Shown: one piece after another, positions 18,204-27,024 of the stretch | How positions within the stretch are numbered: position 1 is the stretch's first letter | How the letters are laid out: every line of letters starts with the position of its first letter | Assembly: GCF_023516595.1 (NCBI RefSeq) | Contig: NZ_JAMGBG010000172.1 | Coordinates: 1 to 51,016, forward strand | Reading direction: 5' to 3' | DNA: 51,016 nucleotides | Source: Streptomyces neyagawaensis | Lineage (GTDB): Bacteria > Actinomycetota > Actinomycetes > Streptomycetales > Streptomycetaceae | The notes under the pieces: model-generated | Told to the model about the DNA's origin: nothing | What the model saw: only the letters and a program-made list of their open reading frames with translations | The model's database searches: none | Made by a program: the position numbers and the translations under genes

Positions 18204-19466
18204 TTGCTGACGTCAGTCTTCATTGCCGTCGTCTCGCTGGCCTTGTTCTGGATGGCGGCCTTCACTCTGTGGTGGCAGATGCACGCGTGGCGTACGCCCG
18301 AGGTGCTTGCCTCCACCCGGTTCAGCAGACCCGACGGGGACGAACATGTGTCCTTCTCGCTGCTGCTGCCCGCACGCCATGAACAGGCCGTGCTCGATCA
18401 CACCATCCAACGACTACTTGAATCCAGCCACGACGACTTCGAGATCATCGTGATCGTCGGGCACGACGATCCGGAGACCACGGCGGTCGCCCGGTCGGCC
18501 GAGGCCCGCGATCCGCGGGTCCGCGTCGTCGTCGACCATCATGAGAAGAAGAACAAGCCGAAAGCGATGAACACGGCGTTGCCGCACTGCCGCGGTGACG
18601 TCGTCGGTGTTTTCGACGCCGAGGACCAGGTCCACCCGGAGCTGCTCTCCCACGTCGACCACGCCTTCCGCACCACCGGCGCGGACGTCGTCCAGGGCGG
18701 GGTGCAGCTGATCAACTTCCACTCCAGCTGGTACAGCCTGCGCAACTGCCTGGAGTACTTCTTCTGGTTCCGCTCCCGGCTGCATCTGCACGCGCAGAAA
18801 GGGTTCATCCCGCTCGGGGGCAACACCGTCTTCGTCCGCACCGGAGTGCTGCGCGACGCCGGCGGCTGGGACCCCGACTGTCTCGCCGAGGACTGCGACC
18901 TCGGCGTACGCCTCTCCAGCGTCGGCAAGAAGGTCGTCGTCGCCTACGACTCCGACATGGTCACCCGTGAGGAGACCCCCGGCAGCCTGATGTCGCTGAT
19001 GAAGCAGCGCACTCGCTGGAACCAGGGCTTCCTCCAGGTCTACCGCAAGCGGGACTGGAAGCAGCTCCCCGGATTCCGGCAGCGGTTGCTGGCCCGCTAC
19101 ACCCTCATGACGCCGTACCTCCAGGCAGTGTCCGGCGTGATCATCCCGCTGAACGTGGCCATCGCGCTCTTCCTCGACGTGCCCGTCGGCATCGCCTTCA
19201 TCACCTTCCTGCCGGCCGTCACCGCGCTTGTGACCTTCGTGTTCGAGGTCGTCGGACTGCACGACTTCGGCAAGCAGTACGGCCTGCGCGTCCGGTTCTC
19301 CCACTACGTCAAGCTCATCGTGGGCGGGCCCTTCTACCAGGTGCTCCTGGCCCTCGCCGCCGTACGCGCCGTCTGGCGCGAACAACGCGGCCGCAACGAC
19401 TGGGAGTTGACGAGCCATGTCGGCGCACATCTCGCGAACGTGAACCGAGAGGACGTTCCTGCGTGA
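18204..19466 (+). CDS. Membrane processive-type family 2 glycosyltransferase
   Basis: This encodes about 420 residues with one N-terminal transmembrane helix (TSVFIAVVSLALFWMAAFTL), a cytoplasmic GT2 domain, and several C-terminal membrane helices. The domain starts FSLLLPARHEQAVLDHTIQR and has the D,D,D,QxxRW signature of processive beta-glycosyltransferases such as cellulose, chitin and hyaluronan synthases: nucleotide-binding VGHDD, DxD-like FDAEDQ, catalytic LAEDCDLGVRL, and QRTRWNQGF. The TTG at 18204 is chosen because GGGGGG lies 7 bp upstream; an in-frame GTG at 18156 falls inside a leader hairpin with a ribosome-binding site only 1 bp away. The stop overlaps the next start. The sugar donor is unknown. 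Confidence 0.9.
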   Translation: MLTSVFIAVVSLALFWMAAFTLWWQMHAWRTPEVLASTRFSRPDGDEHVSFSLLLPARHEQAVLDHTIQRLLESSHDDFEIIVIVGHDDPETTAVARSAEARDPRVRVVVDHHEKKNKPKAMNTALPHCRGDVVGVFDAEDQVHPELLSHVDHAFRTTGADVVQGGVQLINFHSSWYSLRNCLEYFFWFRSRLHLHAQKGFIPLGGNTVFVRTGVLRDAGGWDPDCLAEDCDLGVRLSSVGKKVVVAYDSDMVTREETPGSLMSLMKQRTRWNQGFLQVYRKRDWKQLPGFRQRLLARYTLMTPYLQAVSGVIIPLNVAIALFLDVPVGIAFITFLPAVTALVTFVFEVVGLHDFGKQYGLRVRFSHYVKLIVGGPFYQVLLALAAVRAVWREQRGRNDWELTSHVGAHLANVNREDVPA

Positions 19467-21121
19467 CCTCCACACTTCCCGCGGCGACCAAGACGGAAGT
19501 CAAGGTCCCCGCGCAGCGGACAGCTGCGCCCGCAGCCCGTTCGACCGGTCGAACGACTCCTTCCGTTCCGCCCGGCCGTCTGCGCTCATCGCGCCCCGAC
19601 CTGCTCCTGTGCGGCCTCCTCCTCGTGGGGATCATGATCGTGCAGGGCTGGAACATCGCCGACTACCCGACCCTCAGCGACGACGAGGGCACCTACCTCG
19701 CCCAGGCCTGGGCGGTGCAGGAGGGCAGAGGACTCGCCCACTACACCTACTGGTACGACCACCCGCCCCTCGGCTGGATCCAGATCGCCATCCTGACCTG
19801 GATCCCCGCCCAGCTCGCCCCCGAGTCGATGACCGTCGGCTCGATGCGCGCCGTGATGCTGCTGGTCAGCGCCGTCAGCGCGATCCTCGTCTATGTCCTC
19901 GGCCGCCGTCTGTCGCTGCCCCGCTGGGCCGCCGGCCTCGGCATGGCCCTCTTCGGGCTCTCCCCGCTGTCCGTCGTCCTCCAACGGGAGATCTTCCTCG
20001 ACAACCTCGCGGTCATGTGGACGCTGCTCGCGTTCTGCCTCGCAGCCTCCCCGAGCCGTCACCTCTGGCACCACTTCGGCGCGGGCATCGCCGCCGCCGT
20101 GGCGGTCCTCACCAAGGAGACGATGCTCCTCGTCCTGCCCGCCGTGCTGCTCACCATGTGGCGGCACAGCCACCGGGACACCCGCAAGTTCGCCCTCACC
20201 GGCGCCATCACGGCCTGCACCCTGATCGGCGTGTCGTACCCGCTGTTCGCCGTCCTCAAGGGCGAGCTGTTCCCCGGCGCCGGCCATGTGTCCCTGTGGG
20301 ACGGCATCGTCTACCAGATGAGCCGCCCCGGCTCCGGCTTCATCCTCACCGAGGGCACCGGCTCTTACGGCGTCCTGCAGTCCTGGCTCTACTACGACCG
20401 CGTCCTGCCCCTCGGCGGACTCGCCGGCGCCCTGCTGCTCCTGATCACCTGGCGCTGGTCGGTGACGGCCCGCGCCCTCGCCGGGCCCGCCCTGGCCGTC
20501 GCGATCCTCGCCGGCATGGCCCTGCGCCCCGGCTATCTGCCCGCGATGTACGTCATCCAGGCGCTGCCCTTCCTCGCCCTGGTCCTCGCGGGCGGCGCCG
20601 CGAGCGTCACCCACGGGGTCCTCCGCCGCCGGCGGAGCGCGACCGAGAGGCGCCCGCTGACCTGGACGCGGTACGCGGTGGCCGTCGCCCTCGCCGCCGC
20701 GGCCGCCCTGTACGTCGTCCCGCGCTGGTACGACGGCAACCGCACCGCCATGACGTCCGACGCCAACGCCCCCTACGAGCAGGCCGCGAAGTGGCTCGGC
20801 AGCGAGGTCGAGGACCCCGGCCGCACCCGGGTCCTCGTCGACGACGCCCTCTGGCTCGACCTCGTCCACGAGGGCTACAAACCGGGCCTCGGCGTCATCT
20901 GGTTCTACAAGGCCGACCTCGACCCCGCGGTCACGAAGACGATGCCCCGCGGCTGGCGCGACCTCGACTACGTGGTCGCCTCCCCGACGGTACGGCGCGA
21001 CGCGGTCGACCTGCCCAACGTGAGGGCCGCGATGAAGAACTCGACACCGGTCGCCACCTTCGGCACCGGCGAGGACCGCATCGAGATCCGCAAGATCCAG
21101 GCCGCGGGAGGCGACCGATGA
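19463..21121 (+). CDS. GT39 (ArnT/PMT-like) polyprenol-phosphate-sugar glycosyltransferase
   Basis: This encodes a 552-residue polytopic membrane protein with about 10-11 hydrophobic helices. After a basic, Pro/Ala-rich N terminus, the first external loop carries YPTLSDDEGTYLAQA, holding the conserved acidic pair of GT39 enzymes, and WYDHPPLGWIQ. QREIFLDNLAVMW and VLTKETMLLVL are other family landmarks. These enzymes move a sugar from a polyprenyl-phosphate carrier to an acceptor on the outer face of the membrane. A soluble C-terminal domain of about 130 residues follows the last helix. It begins with GTG overlapping the upstream stop (GTGA), and its own stop overlaps the next ATG, so it is firmly part of the operon. 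Confidence 0.9.
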   Translation: MTSTLPAATKTEVKVPAQRTAAPAARSTGRTTPSVPPGRLRSSRPDLLLCGLLLVGIMIVQGWNIADYPTLSDDEGTYLAQAWAVQEGRGLAHYTYWYDHPPLGWIQIAILTWIPAQLAPESMTVGSMRAVMLLVSAVSAILVYVLGRRLSLPRWAAGLGMALFGLSPLSVVLQREIFLDNLAVMWTLLAFCLAASPSRHLWHHFGAGIAAAVAVLTKETMLLVLPAVLLTMWRHSHRDTRKFALTGAITACTLIGVSYPLFAVLKGELFPGAGHVSLWDGIVYQMSRPGSGFILTEGTGSYGVLQSWLYYDRVLPLGGLAGALLLLITWRWSVTARALAGPALAVAILAGMALRPGYLPAMYVIQALPFLALVLAGGAASVTHGVLRRRRSATERRPLTWTRYAVAVALAAAAALYVVPRWYDGNRTAMTSDANAPYEQAAKWLGSEVEDPGRTRVLVDDALWLDLVHEGYKPGLGVIWFYKADLDPAVTKTMPRGWRDLDYVVASPTVRRDAVDLPNVRAAMKNSTPVATFGTGEDRIEIRKIQAAGGDR

Positions 21122-22398
21122 GCAGCGGTTACGAGTCCATCGTCCCCAAGGAGCTGGGCGATCCGGCGGTGCGCGGCGCCGAGGTGCCCGAGCCCGGTGC
21201 CGTCACCATCGTCGTCCCCACCTTCAACGAGTCCGCCAACGTACGCGAGCTGCTCCACCAGATCACCGAGACGGTGCCCACGCGGCTGCCGTGCGAGGTC
21301 GTCTTCGTGGACGACTCCACCGACGACACCCCCGACGTCATCAACGAGGCCGCGCAGGACTGCCCGTTCCCGGTGACCGTCCTGCACCGCGACCGACCGA
21401 CGGGCGGGCTCGGCGGGGCCGTCGTCGAGGGCATGAAGGCCGCGACCTCCGACTGGATCGTCGTCATGGACGGCGACCTCCAGCACCCGCCGTCCCTCGT
21501 ACCCGAGTTGGTCGCGACGGGGGAGCGCTCGTCGGCGGGCCTCGTCGTCGCCTCCCGCTACATCAAGGGCGGCAGCCGCGCCGGGCTCGCCGGCAGCTAC
21601 CGCATCGCCGTCTCCCGCGGCGCGACCTGGCTCACCAAGTCCCTGTTCCCGCGCAGGCTGCACGGCATCAGCGACCCGATGAGCGGCTTCTTCGCGATCC
21701 GCCGCAGCGTCGTCACCGCGGAGACCCTCCAGCCCCTCGGCTACAAGATCCTCCTCGAACTGGCCGTGCGCAGCCGTCCCCGCCAGGTCACCGAGGTGCC
21801 CTTCGTCTTCCAGGACCGCTTCGCCGGCGAGTCCAAGTCGACCGCGAAGGAGGGCTTCCGGTTCCTGCGCCATCTGGCGGGCCTGCGCACCGCGTCCCCC
21901 CTGGCCCGCATGATCGTCTTCGGTCTGATCGGCGTCACCGGCTTCCTGCCGAACCTGGCCGGCCTGTACGCGCTGACCTCGGCCGGCATGCACTACGTCC
22001 CCGCCGAGATCCTCGCCAACCAGCTCGGGGTGCTCTGGAACTTCTACCTCATCGAGCACCTGTGCTTCCGCGAGCGGCGGGCACACCGCAGGGGCTGGGA
22101 CCGCCTCGGCCGGTTCGCGGTCCTCGCCAACGCCGACCTGGTGCTGCGGATCCCGCTGATCGCCCTGTTCGTCGGCCAGTTCGGCATGGGGGCGCTGCCC
22201 GCCACCGCGCTCGCCCTGGTGACGACGTTCGTCCTGCGCTTCGCGGGCACGGAAGCGCTCATCTACCTGCCCCGCAGGAAACCCCGCCGTGGGGAGCGCG
22301 GCGGGGAGCAGAAGGCCGGCGGGGGGCCCGGTTCGGCCGCGAGCACGGAGGCCGAGCGGCGGTCCGGTCCGGCCGAGTCCGCAAGGAGAACACGATGA
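21118..22398 (+). CDS. DPM1-like GT2 fused to GtrA membrane domain
   Basis: This encodes a 426-residue protein predicted to make a polyprenyl-phosphate sugar and help present it across the membrane. Residues about 28-250 are a GT2 domain: VTIVVPTFNESANVRELL, VVFVDDSTDDTPD, the DxD in IVVMDGDLQHPP, SRYIKGGSRAG, GISDPMSGFFAIRR, and a QDRFAGESKS loop, all DPM1-like. Residues about 262-385 form a GtrA-type domain with four helices, starting MIVFGLIGVTGFLPNLAGLY. A low-complexity Arg/Gly/Glu tail closes the protein. It could supply the donor for the GT39 enzyme encoded immediately upstream. It overlaps both neighbours by ATGA sequences. Confidence 0.91.
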   Translation: MSSGYESIVPKELGDPAVRGAEVPEPGAVTIVVPTFNESANVRELLHQITETVPTRLPCEVVFVDDSTDDTPDVINEAAQDCPFPVTVLHRDRPTGGLGGAVVEGMKAATSDWIVVMDGDLQHPPSLVPELVATGERSSAGLVVASRYIKGGSRAGLAGSYRIAVSRGATWLTKSLFPRRLHGISDPMSGFFAIRRSVVTAETLQPLGYKILLELAVRSRPRQVTEVPFVFQDRFAGESKSTAKEGFRFLRHLAGLRTASPLARMIVFGLIGVTGFLPNLAGLYALTSAGMHYVPAEILANQLGVLWNFYLIEHLCFRERRAHRRGWDRLGRFAVLANADLVLRIPLIALFVGQFGMGALPATALALVTTFVLRFAGTEALIYLPRRKPRRGERGGEQKAGGGPGSAASTEAERRSGPAESARRTR

Positions 22399-24857
22399 CG
22401 AGCCGTCTCAAGAGCCGCACGAGAATCCGCATACGACCCAGACCCAGACGCAGGACGGCCCTGCTGGCCGTGGGCGCCCTCGCCTCGGGCCTCCTCCTCG
22501 TCTCGCCCCCGTCGGCGTCCGCCGCCAACCTCGTCCAGAACCCCGGCTTCGAGACGGCGGGCCCACCGGGCGCGGCCGACATGCCGTACTGCTGGGAGAA
22601 GTCCGGCTGGGGCGACAACGACTTCAGCTTCACCACGGTCGCGGACGCCCACTCCGGCAGCAAGGCCATGAAGGTCGAGCTGACCCGCCGGGTCTCGGGT
22701 GACCGCAAGGCCCTGATCACCGAGTCGGCGGCCTGCGCCCCGTCGGTCTCGGTGGGCAAGCAGTACGACCTGAGCCTCTGGTACAAGTCGACGACCCCGG
22801 ACACGGCCCTCACCCTCTTCCGGCACGACACCACCGCCGGCTGGCAGTACTGGACCGACCTGAAGACCCTGGACATGGCGGGCACCTGGACCCAGGCGTC
22901 CGTCCGCACCCCCGAGATCCCGGCGGGCACCGACCGCATCACGTGGGGCGTCTCCGTCTACGGCACCGGCTCGGTCACCACCGACGACTACACGATGGAC
23001 CAGGTCGCCGACCCCGTCCCGGAACCCGTGTGCACCGGCACACCGGCGGAGTGCGCGAACGGCCGCTGGGACGTCCTGCCCACCCAGAACCCCGTACGCT
23101 CCATGCACTCCGTCGTCCTCAGCAACGGCAAGGTGCTGCTGATCGCCGGCTCCGGCAACAGCGAGCAGATGTTCGAGGCGGGCACGTTCACCTCGGCGGT
23201 CTACGACCCGAAGACGGGCACGTACAAGCAGATCCCGACGCCCGACGACATGTTCTGCGCGGGCCACGTCCAGCTCGACGACGGACGTGTCCTGGTGATG
23301 AGCGGCAACAAGGCGTACCCGGCGGCCAACGGCTCGCACGGCTACGAGGGCTACAAGGACTCGTACATCTTCGACCCGGTCACCGAGACGTACAGCAAGA
23401 CCAACAACATGAACGACGGCCACTGGTATCCGTCGGCGACGATCCTCGGCAACGGTGACGTCATCTCGTTCGGCGGCCTGCGCGAGGACTCCACGGGTTC
23501 GGTGACGGCCGAACTGTGGTCGGACGCCGAGCAGAAGTGGCTGGAACTCTGGAAGGTCAACCAGACCTGGTCGTACTGGGGTCTGTACCCGTCGATGATC
23601 CTCATGCAGGACGGCCGCCTCTTCTACTCGGGCAGCCATGTCTTCGGCAACAACATCCCCGGCACGGGTTCGGCGATCTACGACTACGGCGCGAACACGG
23701 TCACGTCCGTGTCCGGGCTCCAGCGGAAGGACGAACGCGACCAGTCCGCGAGCGTGCTCCTGCCCCCCGCCCAGGACCAGAAGGTCCTCACCCTCGGTGG
23801 CGGCAACATCGAGTCGAACCCGGAGGCGAACCGCCTGACGGACATCATCGACCTCAAGGCCCCGAACCCGGCGTACGTCGCCGGCCCGCCGATCCCGCAG
23901 GGCACGGTGGACCTCGGCGCCGGCAAGGTCGCCCAGACGGGCAACCAGGGCAAGATGTACGTCTCCGCGGTCCTCCTGCCCGACGGCAAGGTCCTGGAGA
24001 CGGGCGGCGGCCTCCACAACCGCGCCAACCCGGTCTTCGAGGCGTCGCTCTACGACCCGGCGACGCACACGTTCGACCCGGTCGCGGCGGACCCCGAGGC
24101 CCGCGGCTACCACTCCTCGGCGTTCCTGCTCCCCGACGGCCGCGTCATGGCCACGGGCGACAACCCCGGCAACGGCTCCTGGAACCACAACGTGTCGATC
24201 TACACGCCCCCGTACCTCCTGAAGGGCGCCCGCCCGAAGATCACGTCGGTGATCGACAAGGAGTGGGTGTACGGGGACACGCAGCGCATCACGGTGGACC
24301 GCCCGATCGCGAAGGCGGAACTGATCCGCCCCGCGGCGGTGACGCACTCCTCCGACCCGAACCAGCGCTATGTGGACCTGCCGCTGTCGGTCGACGGCAA
24401 CAACGTCGACCTGAACGTGACGAGCAACCCGAACCTGGCCCCACCGGGCTGGTACATGCTCTTCGCGGTCGACGCCAACGGCATCCCGTCGGTGGCGGAA
24501 TGGGTCCACCTGCAAGGCCCGTCGGCCCTGGCGCAGGCCTCCGGCGAGGCCCCGTCGGCGCACGTCCACGACTTCGCGGACGGCCTGAAGGGCAAGACGA
24601 CGGGCCCGAAGAAGAAGACGAAGTCGAAGCAGGTGAGCCCCACGCTGTCAGGCTGCGACCGCCACTACGGCTCCGCGAACGTGTGCGTTCCGACGGCCTT
24701 CCCGGCAGAGGTCAAGCCGACGACGACGTCTCGCTGCACCTGGCTGAAGGACAACGACTACGGCCGCCTGAAACTGAACGGCAAGGACGACCCGCTGGGC
24801 CTGGACCGGAACGGGGACGGACTGGCGTGCGGGAAGGGGGATGTGAAGCGGAGCTGA
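22395..24857 (+). CDS. Secreted copper radical oxidase (galactose oxidase/GlxA-like) with CBM-like and Excalibur-like domains
   Basis: This encodes an 820-residue exported protein. An Arg-rich signal peptide ends near SPPSASAAN (about residue 45). Residues 46-210 look like a jelly-roll carbohydrate-binding module (NLVQNPGFETAG). A seven-bladed kelch core follows. The galactose-oxidase copper set can be placed by motif: C288 (DMFCAGH) and Y345 (HWYPSA) as the thioether-linked radical pair, Y572 and H573 (RGYHSSAFLLPDG), and H651 (VTHSSDPNQR). The C-terminal barrel motif PPGWYMLFAVDANGIPSVAE is present. After a Lys-rich linker, residues about 750-820 contain LDRNGDGLACG, resembling the Excalibur calcium-binding motif. 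Streptomyces GlxA works with the GT2 CslA on a surface glycan; here the oxidase is coupled to three glycosyltransferase genes. The substrate is unknown. Confidence 0.9.
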   Translation: MTSRLKSRTRIRIRPRPRRRTALLAVGALASGLLLVSPPSASAANLVQNPGFETAGPPGAADMPYCWEKSGWGDNDFSFTTVADAHSGSKAMKVELTRRVSGDRKALITESAACAPSVSVGKQYDLSLWYKSTTPDTALTLFRHDTTAGWQYWTDLKTLDMAGTWTQASVRTPEIPAGTDRITWGVSVYGTGSVTTDDYTMDQVADPVPEPVCTGTPAECANGRWDVLPTQNPVRSMHSVVLSNGKVLLIAGSGNSEQMFEAGTFTSAVYDPKTGTYKQIPTPDDMFCAGHVQLDDGRVLVMSGNKAYPAANGSHGYEGYKDSYIFDPVTETYSKTNNMNDGHWYPSATILGNGDVISFGGLREDSTGSVTAELWSDAEQKWLELWKVNQTWSYWGLYPSMILMQDGRLFYSGSHVFGNNIPGTGSAIYDYGANTVTSVSGLQRKDERDQSASVLLPPAQDQKVLTLGGGNIESNPEANRLTDIIDLKAPNPAYVAGPPIPQGTVDLGAGKVAQTGNQGKMYVSAVLLPDGKVLETGGGLHNRANPVFEASLYDPATHTFDPVAADPEARGYHSSAFLLPDGRVMATGDNPGNGSWNHNVSIYTPPYLLKGARPKITSVIDKEWVYGDTQRITVDRPIAKAELIRPAAVTHSSDPNQRYVDLPLSVDGNNVDLNVTSNPNLAPPGWYMLFAVDANGIPSVAEWVHLQGPSALAQASGEAPSAHVHDFADGLKGKTTGPKKKTKSKQVSPTLSGCDRHYGSANVCVPTAFPAEVKPTTTSRCTWLKDNDYGRLKLNGKDDPLGLDRNGDGLACGKGDVKRS

Positions 24858-24861
24858 GGGC

Positions 24862-24907
24862 CGACGGCCCCGTATCCGACGGCACTTCGTCGGGTGCGGG
24901 GCCGTCG
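24862..24907 (+). terminator. Long nested hairpin terminator of glycosyltransferase-oxidase operon
   Basis: An 11-bp outer stem (CGACGGCCCCG at 24862-24872 with CGGGGCCGTCG at 24897-24907) encloses a second stem CCGACG/CGTCGG. It starts 5 bp past the oxidase stop codon. There is no T-tract, which is common in this genus. Confidence 0.75.
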
Positions 24908-25308
24908 CGTGCGCTGGGGTTGCCCGCGGTGACGTGCACGGGGCTCAAGCGCGACCGAGGAGGTGCGCGGCGCCGGGTGAGGCTTGGACGGACTGACGAC
25001 AGTCCGGTGCGGCCGGAGGCACCGGCTGTCCGTCGAGGGCACGACACAGAGCGGCGTGCAGATGCTCGGCCTCGACGAGGGTGAGGGCCCACTCGGTGTG
25101 CCGCTCTTCGAGTCGACCCTCACGGCCGCACGCATGGCGGAGCCGTACCCCGAACTCCTGTCAGCCAGTTCCCACATGCTGGCTGGTCGGCCGGCGCCCG
25201 GGGTGACAGATCGCCGGAGGCTCACCGGGTGTTCCGAATGAGTGAGGCCACGGGACGACAGCGGCGTGGTGGAGGGGGCTCGGGGGACAGGCCGGATAAG
25301 CGTCTGGC
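24908..25308. other. Intergenic stretch between oxidase operon and secreted protein gene
   Basis: About 400 bp hold no convincing plus-strand gene; the open plus frames have no ribosome-binding site and no recognisable protein pattern. The only coding-like signal is on the minus strand (24945-25177), listed separately. The composition is slightly less GC-rich than in the flanking genes, which together with the remnant suggests a rearrangement boundary. Confidence 0.5.
24945..25177 (-). pseudogene. Possible frameshifted gene remnant
   Basis: On the minus strand an ATG at 25177 opens MWELADRSSGYGSAMRAAVR. In the next frame a 72-codon stop-free stretch reads RLEERHTEWALTLVEAEHL, HAALCRALDGQP and so on to a TGA at 24945-24947. 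The second stretch looks like a natural amphipathic helix, but it has no start codon of its own. A single frameshift near 25110 would join the two. The family was not recognised, and this could be chance in GC-rich DNA. Confidence 0.22.
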
Positions 25309-26832
25309 ATGACGACAGCTCCGCCGCGCAGACGTTCCGCCGTCCTCTCCTTGGCCGCCGCCGTGCTACTGGCCGCACCGACCGCGATGGCAGCCACGCC
25401 CCCAGCCACCTCTCCGGACGCCCTCTTCGCCTCGGAGACCCCGCTTCGTGGGCACCCCTCTCCCCCTGCCGACACCAGTCGGCAGGTGAAGCGGTTCAAG
25501 CACCAACTCGCCGGATCCGGCTACGTCTCGCAGTCAGGAACCGAGGCCGTCTTCGACCTGAACCGCAGGTACTGCGAAGGCGTCCTCTTCAGCGGCATGT
25601 GGCCCAACCCCCAGTCCCCCTACATCATCACCAACATGCCCGAGGTCCCGGGCCAGGCACCCAATACCAACCCGCCCGTGTCGTGGCGCCTCCGGCAGGA
25701 CGAGGCCATCGTCCTGATCGGCACGACGCCACCGCCCGTGGAGTACTTCTCCTTCGACCTCACCAACATCAAGGGCTCCCTGCACACCGGCCCGGTCGTG
25801 TGGACCTCCGTGGGCGACCCGACCAACAACAAGACCGTGCGCACGACCGGCCGGGAACCGTACAACCGGCCGTTCGCCCTGGTGATCACCGGTAACGGCC
25901 GCACCCGGGACGAGGTGGACAGGATGCTGCACGCCTCGGGGCTGGGCGGCGAGACCAACCACATGACGATCCCGCCGGCCCTTTACCGGCTCGGCCTCGA
26001 CCAGGATGCCGACCAGTTCCTGCTCGGCATCCGCACAGCCGTCCCCGAGCCCGGCTTCGAGAAGGCACTCGACGACTACCGTGCCACTCCGCCCGTCCAG
26101 GTCCTGCGGGTGCGGCCGCAGAGCAGCTCCGGAGACGAGACGAAGCCGGTGTACGCGCCCGATCCGCTGCCCGTCCCCAAGCTGCGCGTCTCCGGGACCG
26201 GGGCCACCGAACTCAACCTCAACCCCACCCTGCAACTGCTACGCCGGCGGATCATCGACGCCTACCCGGGCTATGAGGCGCACGACGACGTGGTCGAGCG
26301 TGGCTTTGAGGAGTCGTACCCGGGGTTGCAGAACAACCTGGCGATCGATCCGCCCACCACTGGCGTGGGCGCGCTGTCCAACGATGCCGACGACCCGATC
26401 TCCCGTAACTTCTCCCTGCCGGACGGCTCCTTCGTGGTCACCTACGGCACGAACCACGTGGCCACCGGGCAGGCGAGCTACTCCAGCGTCACGCTCAACG
26501 CCGACGCCCACGCAGCCGTGGCCCTGTCCGCAAAGAACAACCGCGACCTGCTGGGCAGCGCACGCGACTTCATCCCCGACCAGCCGGACGCAGACAAGCT
26601 CTACGCCTGGTCCTTCAGCCGCGCCGGTGACAGCGGCCCCTCCGGTCCGCACGTCACCGCACTCCCACCCACCAGCACAGACTTCTGCGCGCAGTACGGC
26701 ACCGACCGGCCCGTCGACACGAGCACGCTCCGCGTCGTGGCCCGCGCCTACATGCAACCCGAAACCCTCACCCGCCCCGCCCTCTCCTCACTCCTCCTCG
26801 ACCGGCTGCTCATCTTCACCCCGAAGAAGTAG
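25309..26832 (+). CDS. Secreted protein of unknown function
   Basis: This encodes a 507-residue protein with a Sec-type signal peptide at about residues 1-29 (RRRSAVLSLAAAVLLAAPTAMAA). The mature part has no recognised domain. Visible features are NRRYCEGVLFSGMWPNPQSP, PPVEYFSFDLTNIKGSLHTG, an NNLAIDPPTTGVGALSNDAD segment, and a C-terminal FCAQYGTDRPVD; only two cysteines occur, which could pair. There are no transmembrane helices after the signal. The EYFSFDL and PYNRPFALVITG patterns suggest beta-rich domains. It stands alone between the oxidase operon and the convergent PEP carboxykinase gene, with few clues to function. The start is at ATG 25309, with no strong ribosome-binding site upstream. 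It may belong to accessory DNA. Confidence 0.78.
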   Translation: MTTAPPRRRSAVLSLAAAVLLAAPTAMAATPPATSPDALFASETPLRGHPSPPADTSRQVKRFKHQLAGSGYVSQSGTEAVFDLNRRYCEGVLFSGMWPNPQSPYIITNMPEVPGQAPNTNPPVSWRLRQDEAIVLIGTTPPPVEYFSFDLTNIKGSLHTGPVVWTSVGDPTNNKTVRTTGREPYNRPFALVITGNGRTRDEVDRMLHASGLGGETNHMTIPPALYRLGLDQDADQFLLGIRTAVPEPGFEKALDDYRATPPVQVLRVRPQSSSGDETKPVYAPDPLPVPKLRVSGTGATELNLNPTLQLLRRRIIDAYPGYEAHDDVVERGFEESYPGLQNNLAIDPPTTGVGALSNDADDPISRNFSLPDGSFVVTYGTNHVATGQASYSSVTLNADAHAAVALSAKNNRDLLGSARDFIPDQPDADKLYAWSFSRAGDSGPSGPHVTALPPTSTDFCAQYGTDRPVDTSTLRVVARAYMQPETLTRPALSSLLLDRLLIFTPKK

Positions 26833-26948
26833 GGCACCGACAGGCGAGCAGCGGTGCCCAACCAGGGCTTCCCGCCGTTCCTGCCTTGTCTGAACGCACG
26901 CTCCACTCCATCGGAGCGAGTGCGGCGGGCACCGTCCTTCGCGGTGAA

Positions 26949-27006
26949 CCGCGGCCGGCCGAGGAGACGTCGCTGGTCAGGGCAACCCATATACGGCCGG
27001 CCGCGG
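26949..27006. terminator. Bidirectional 13-bp inverted repeat between convergent genes
   Basis: CCGCGGCCGGCCG at 26949-26961 is the exact reverse complement of 26994-27006, with 32 nt between. It lies between the 3' ends of the secreted-protein gene and PEP carboxykinase. It can act as a terminator for both strands. Confidence 0.6.
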
Positions 27007-27024
27007 AGTCGGGCGGGGAGAGGA

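Noticed and set aside
19609..21117. Open upstream extension of the DPM1-GtrA gene into the GT39 gene
   Set aside because: It is Arg/Pro-rich out-of-frame reading of the GT39 gene; the family N terminus and ATGA coupling place the start at 21118.
22263..24569. 768-codon minus-strand frame opposite the copper radical oxidase
   Set aside because: The composition (long VRR/DRR runs) is a shadow of the oxidase codons; there is no domain pattern or ribosome-binding site.
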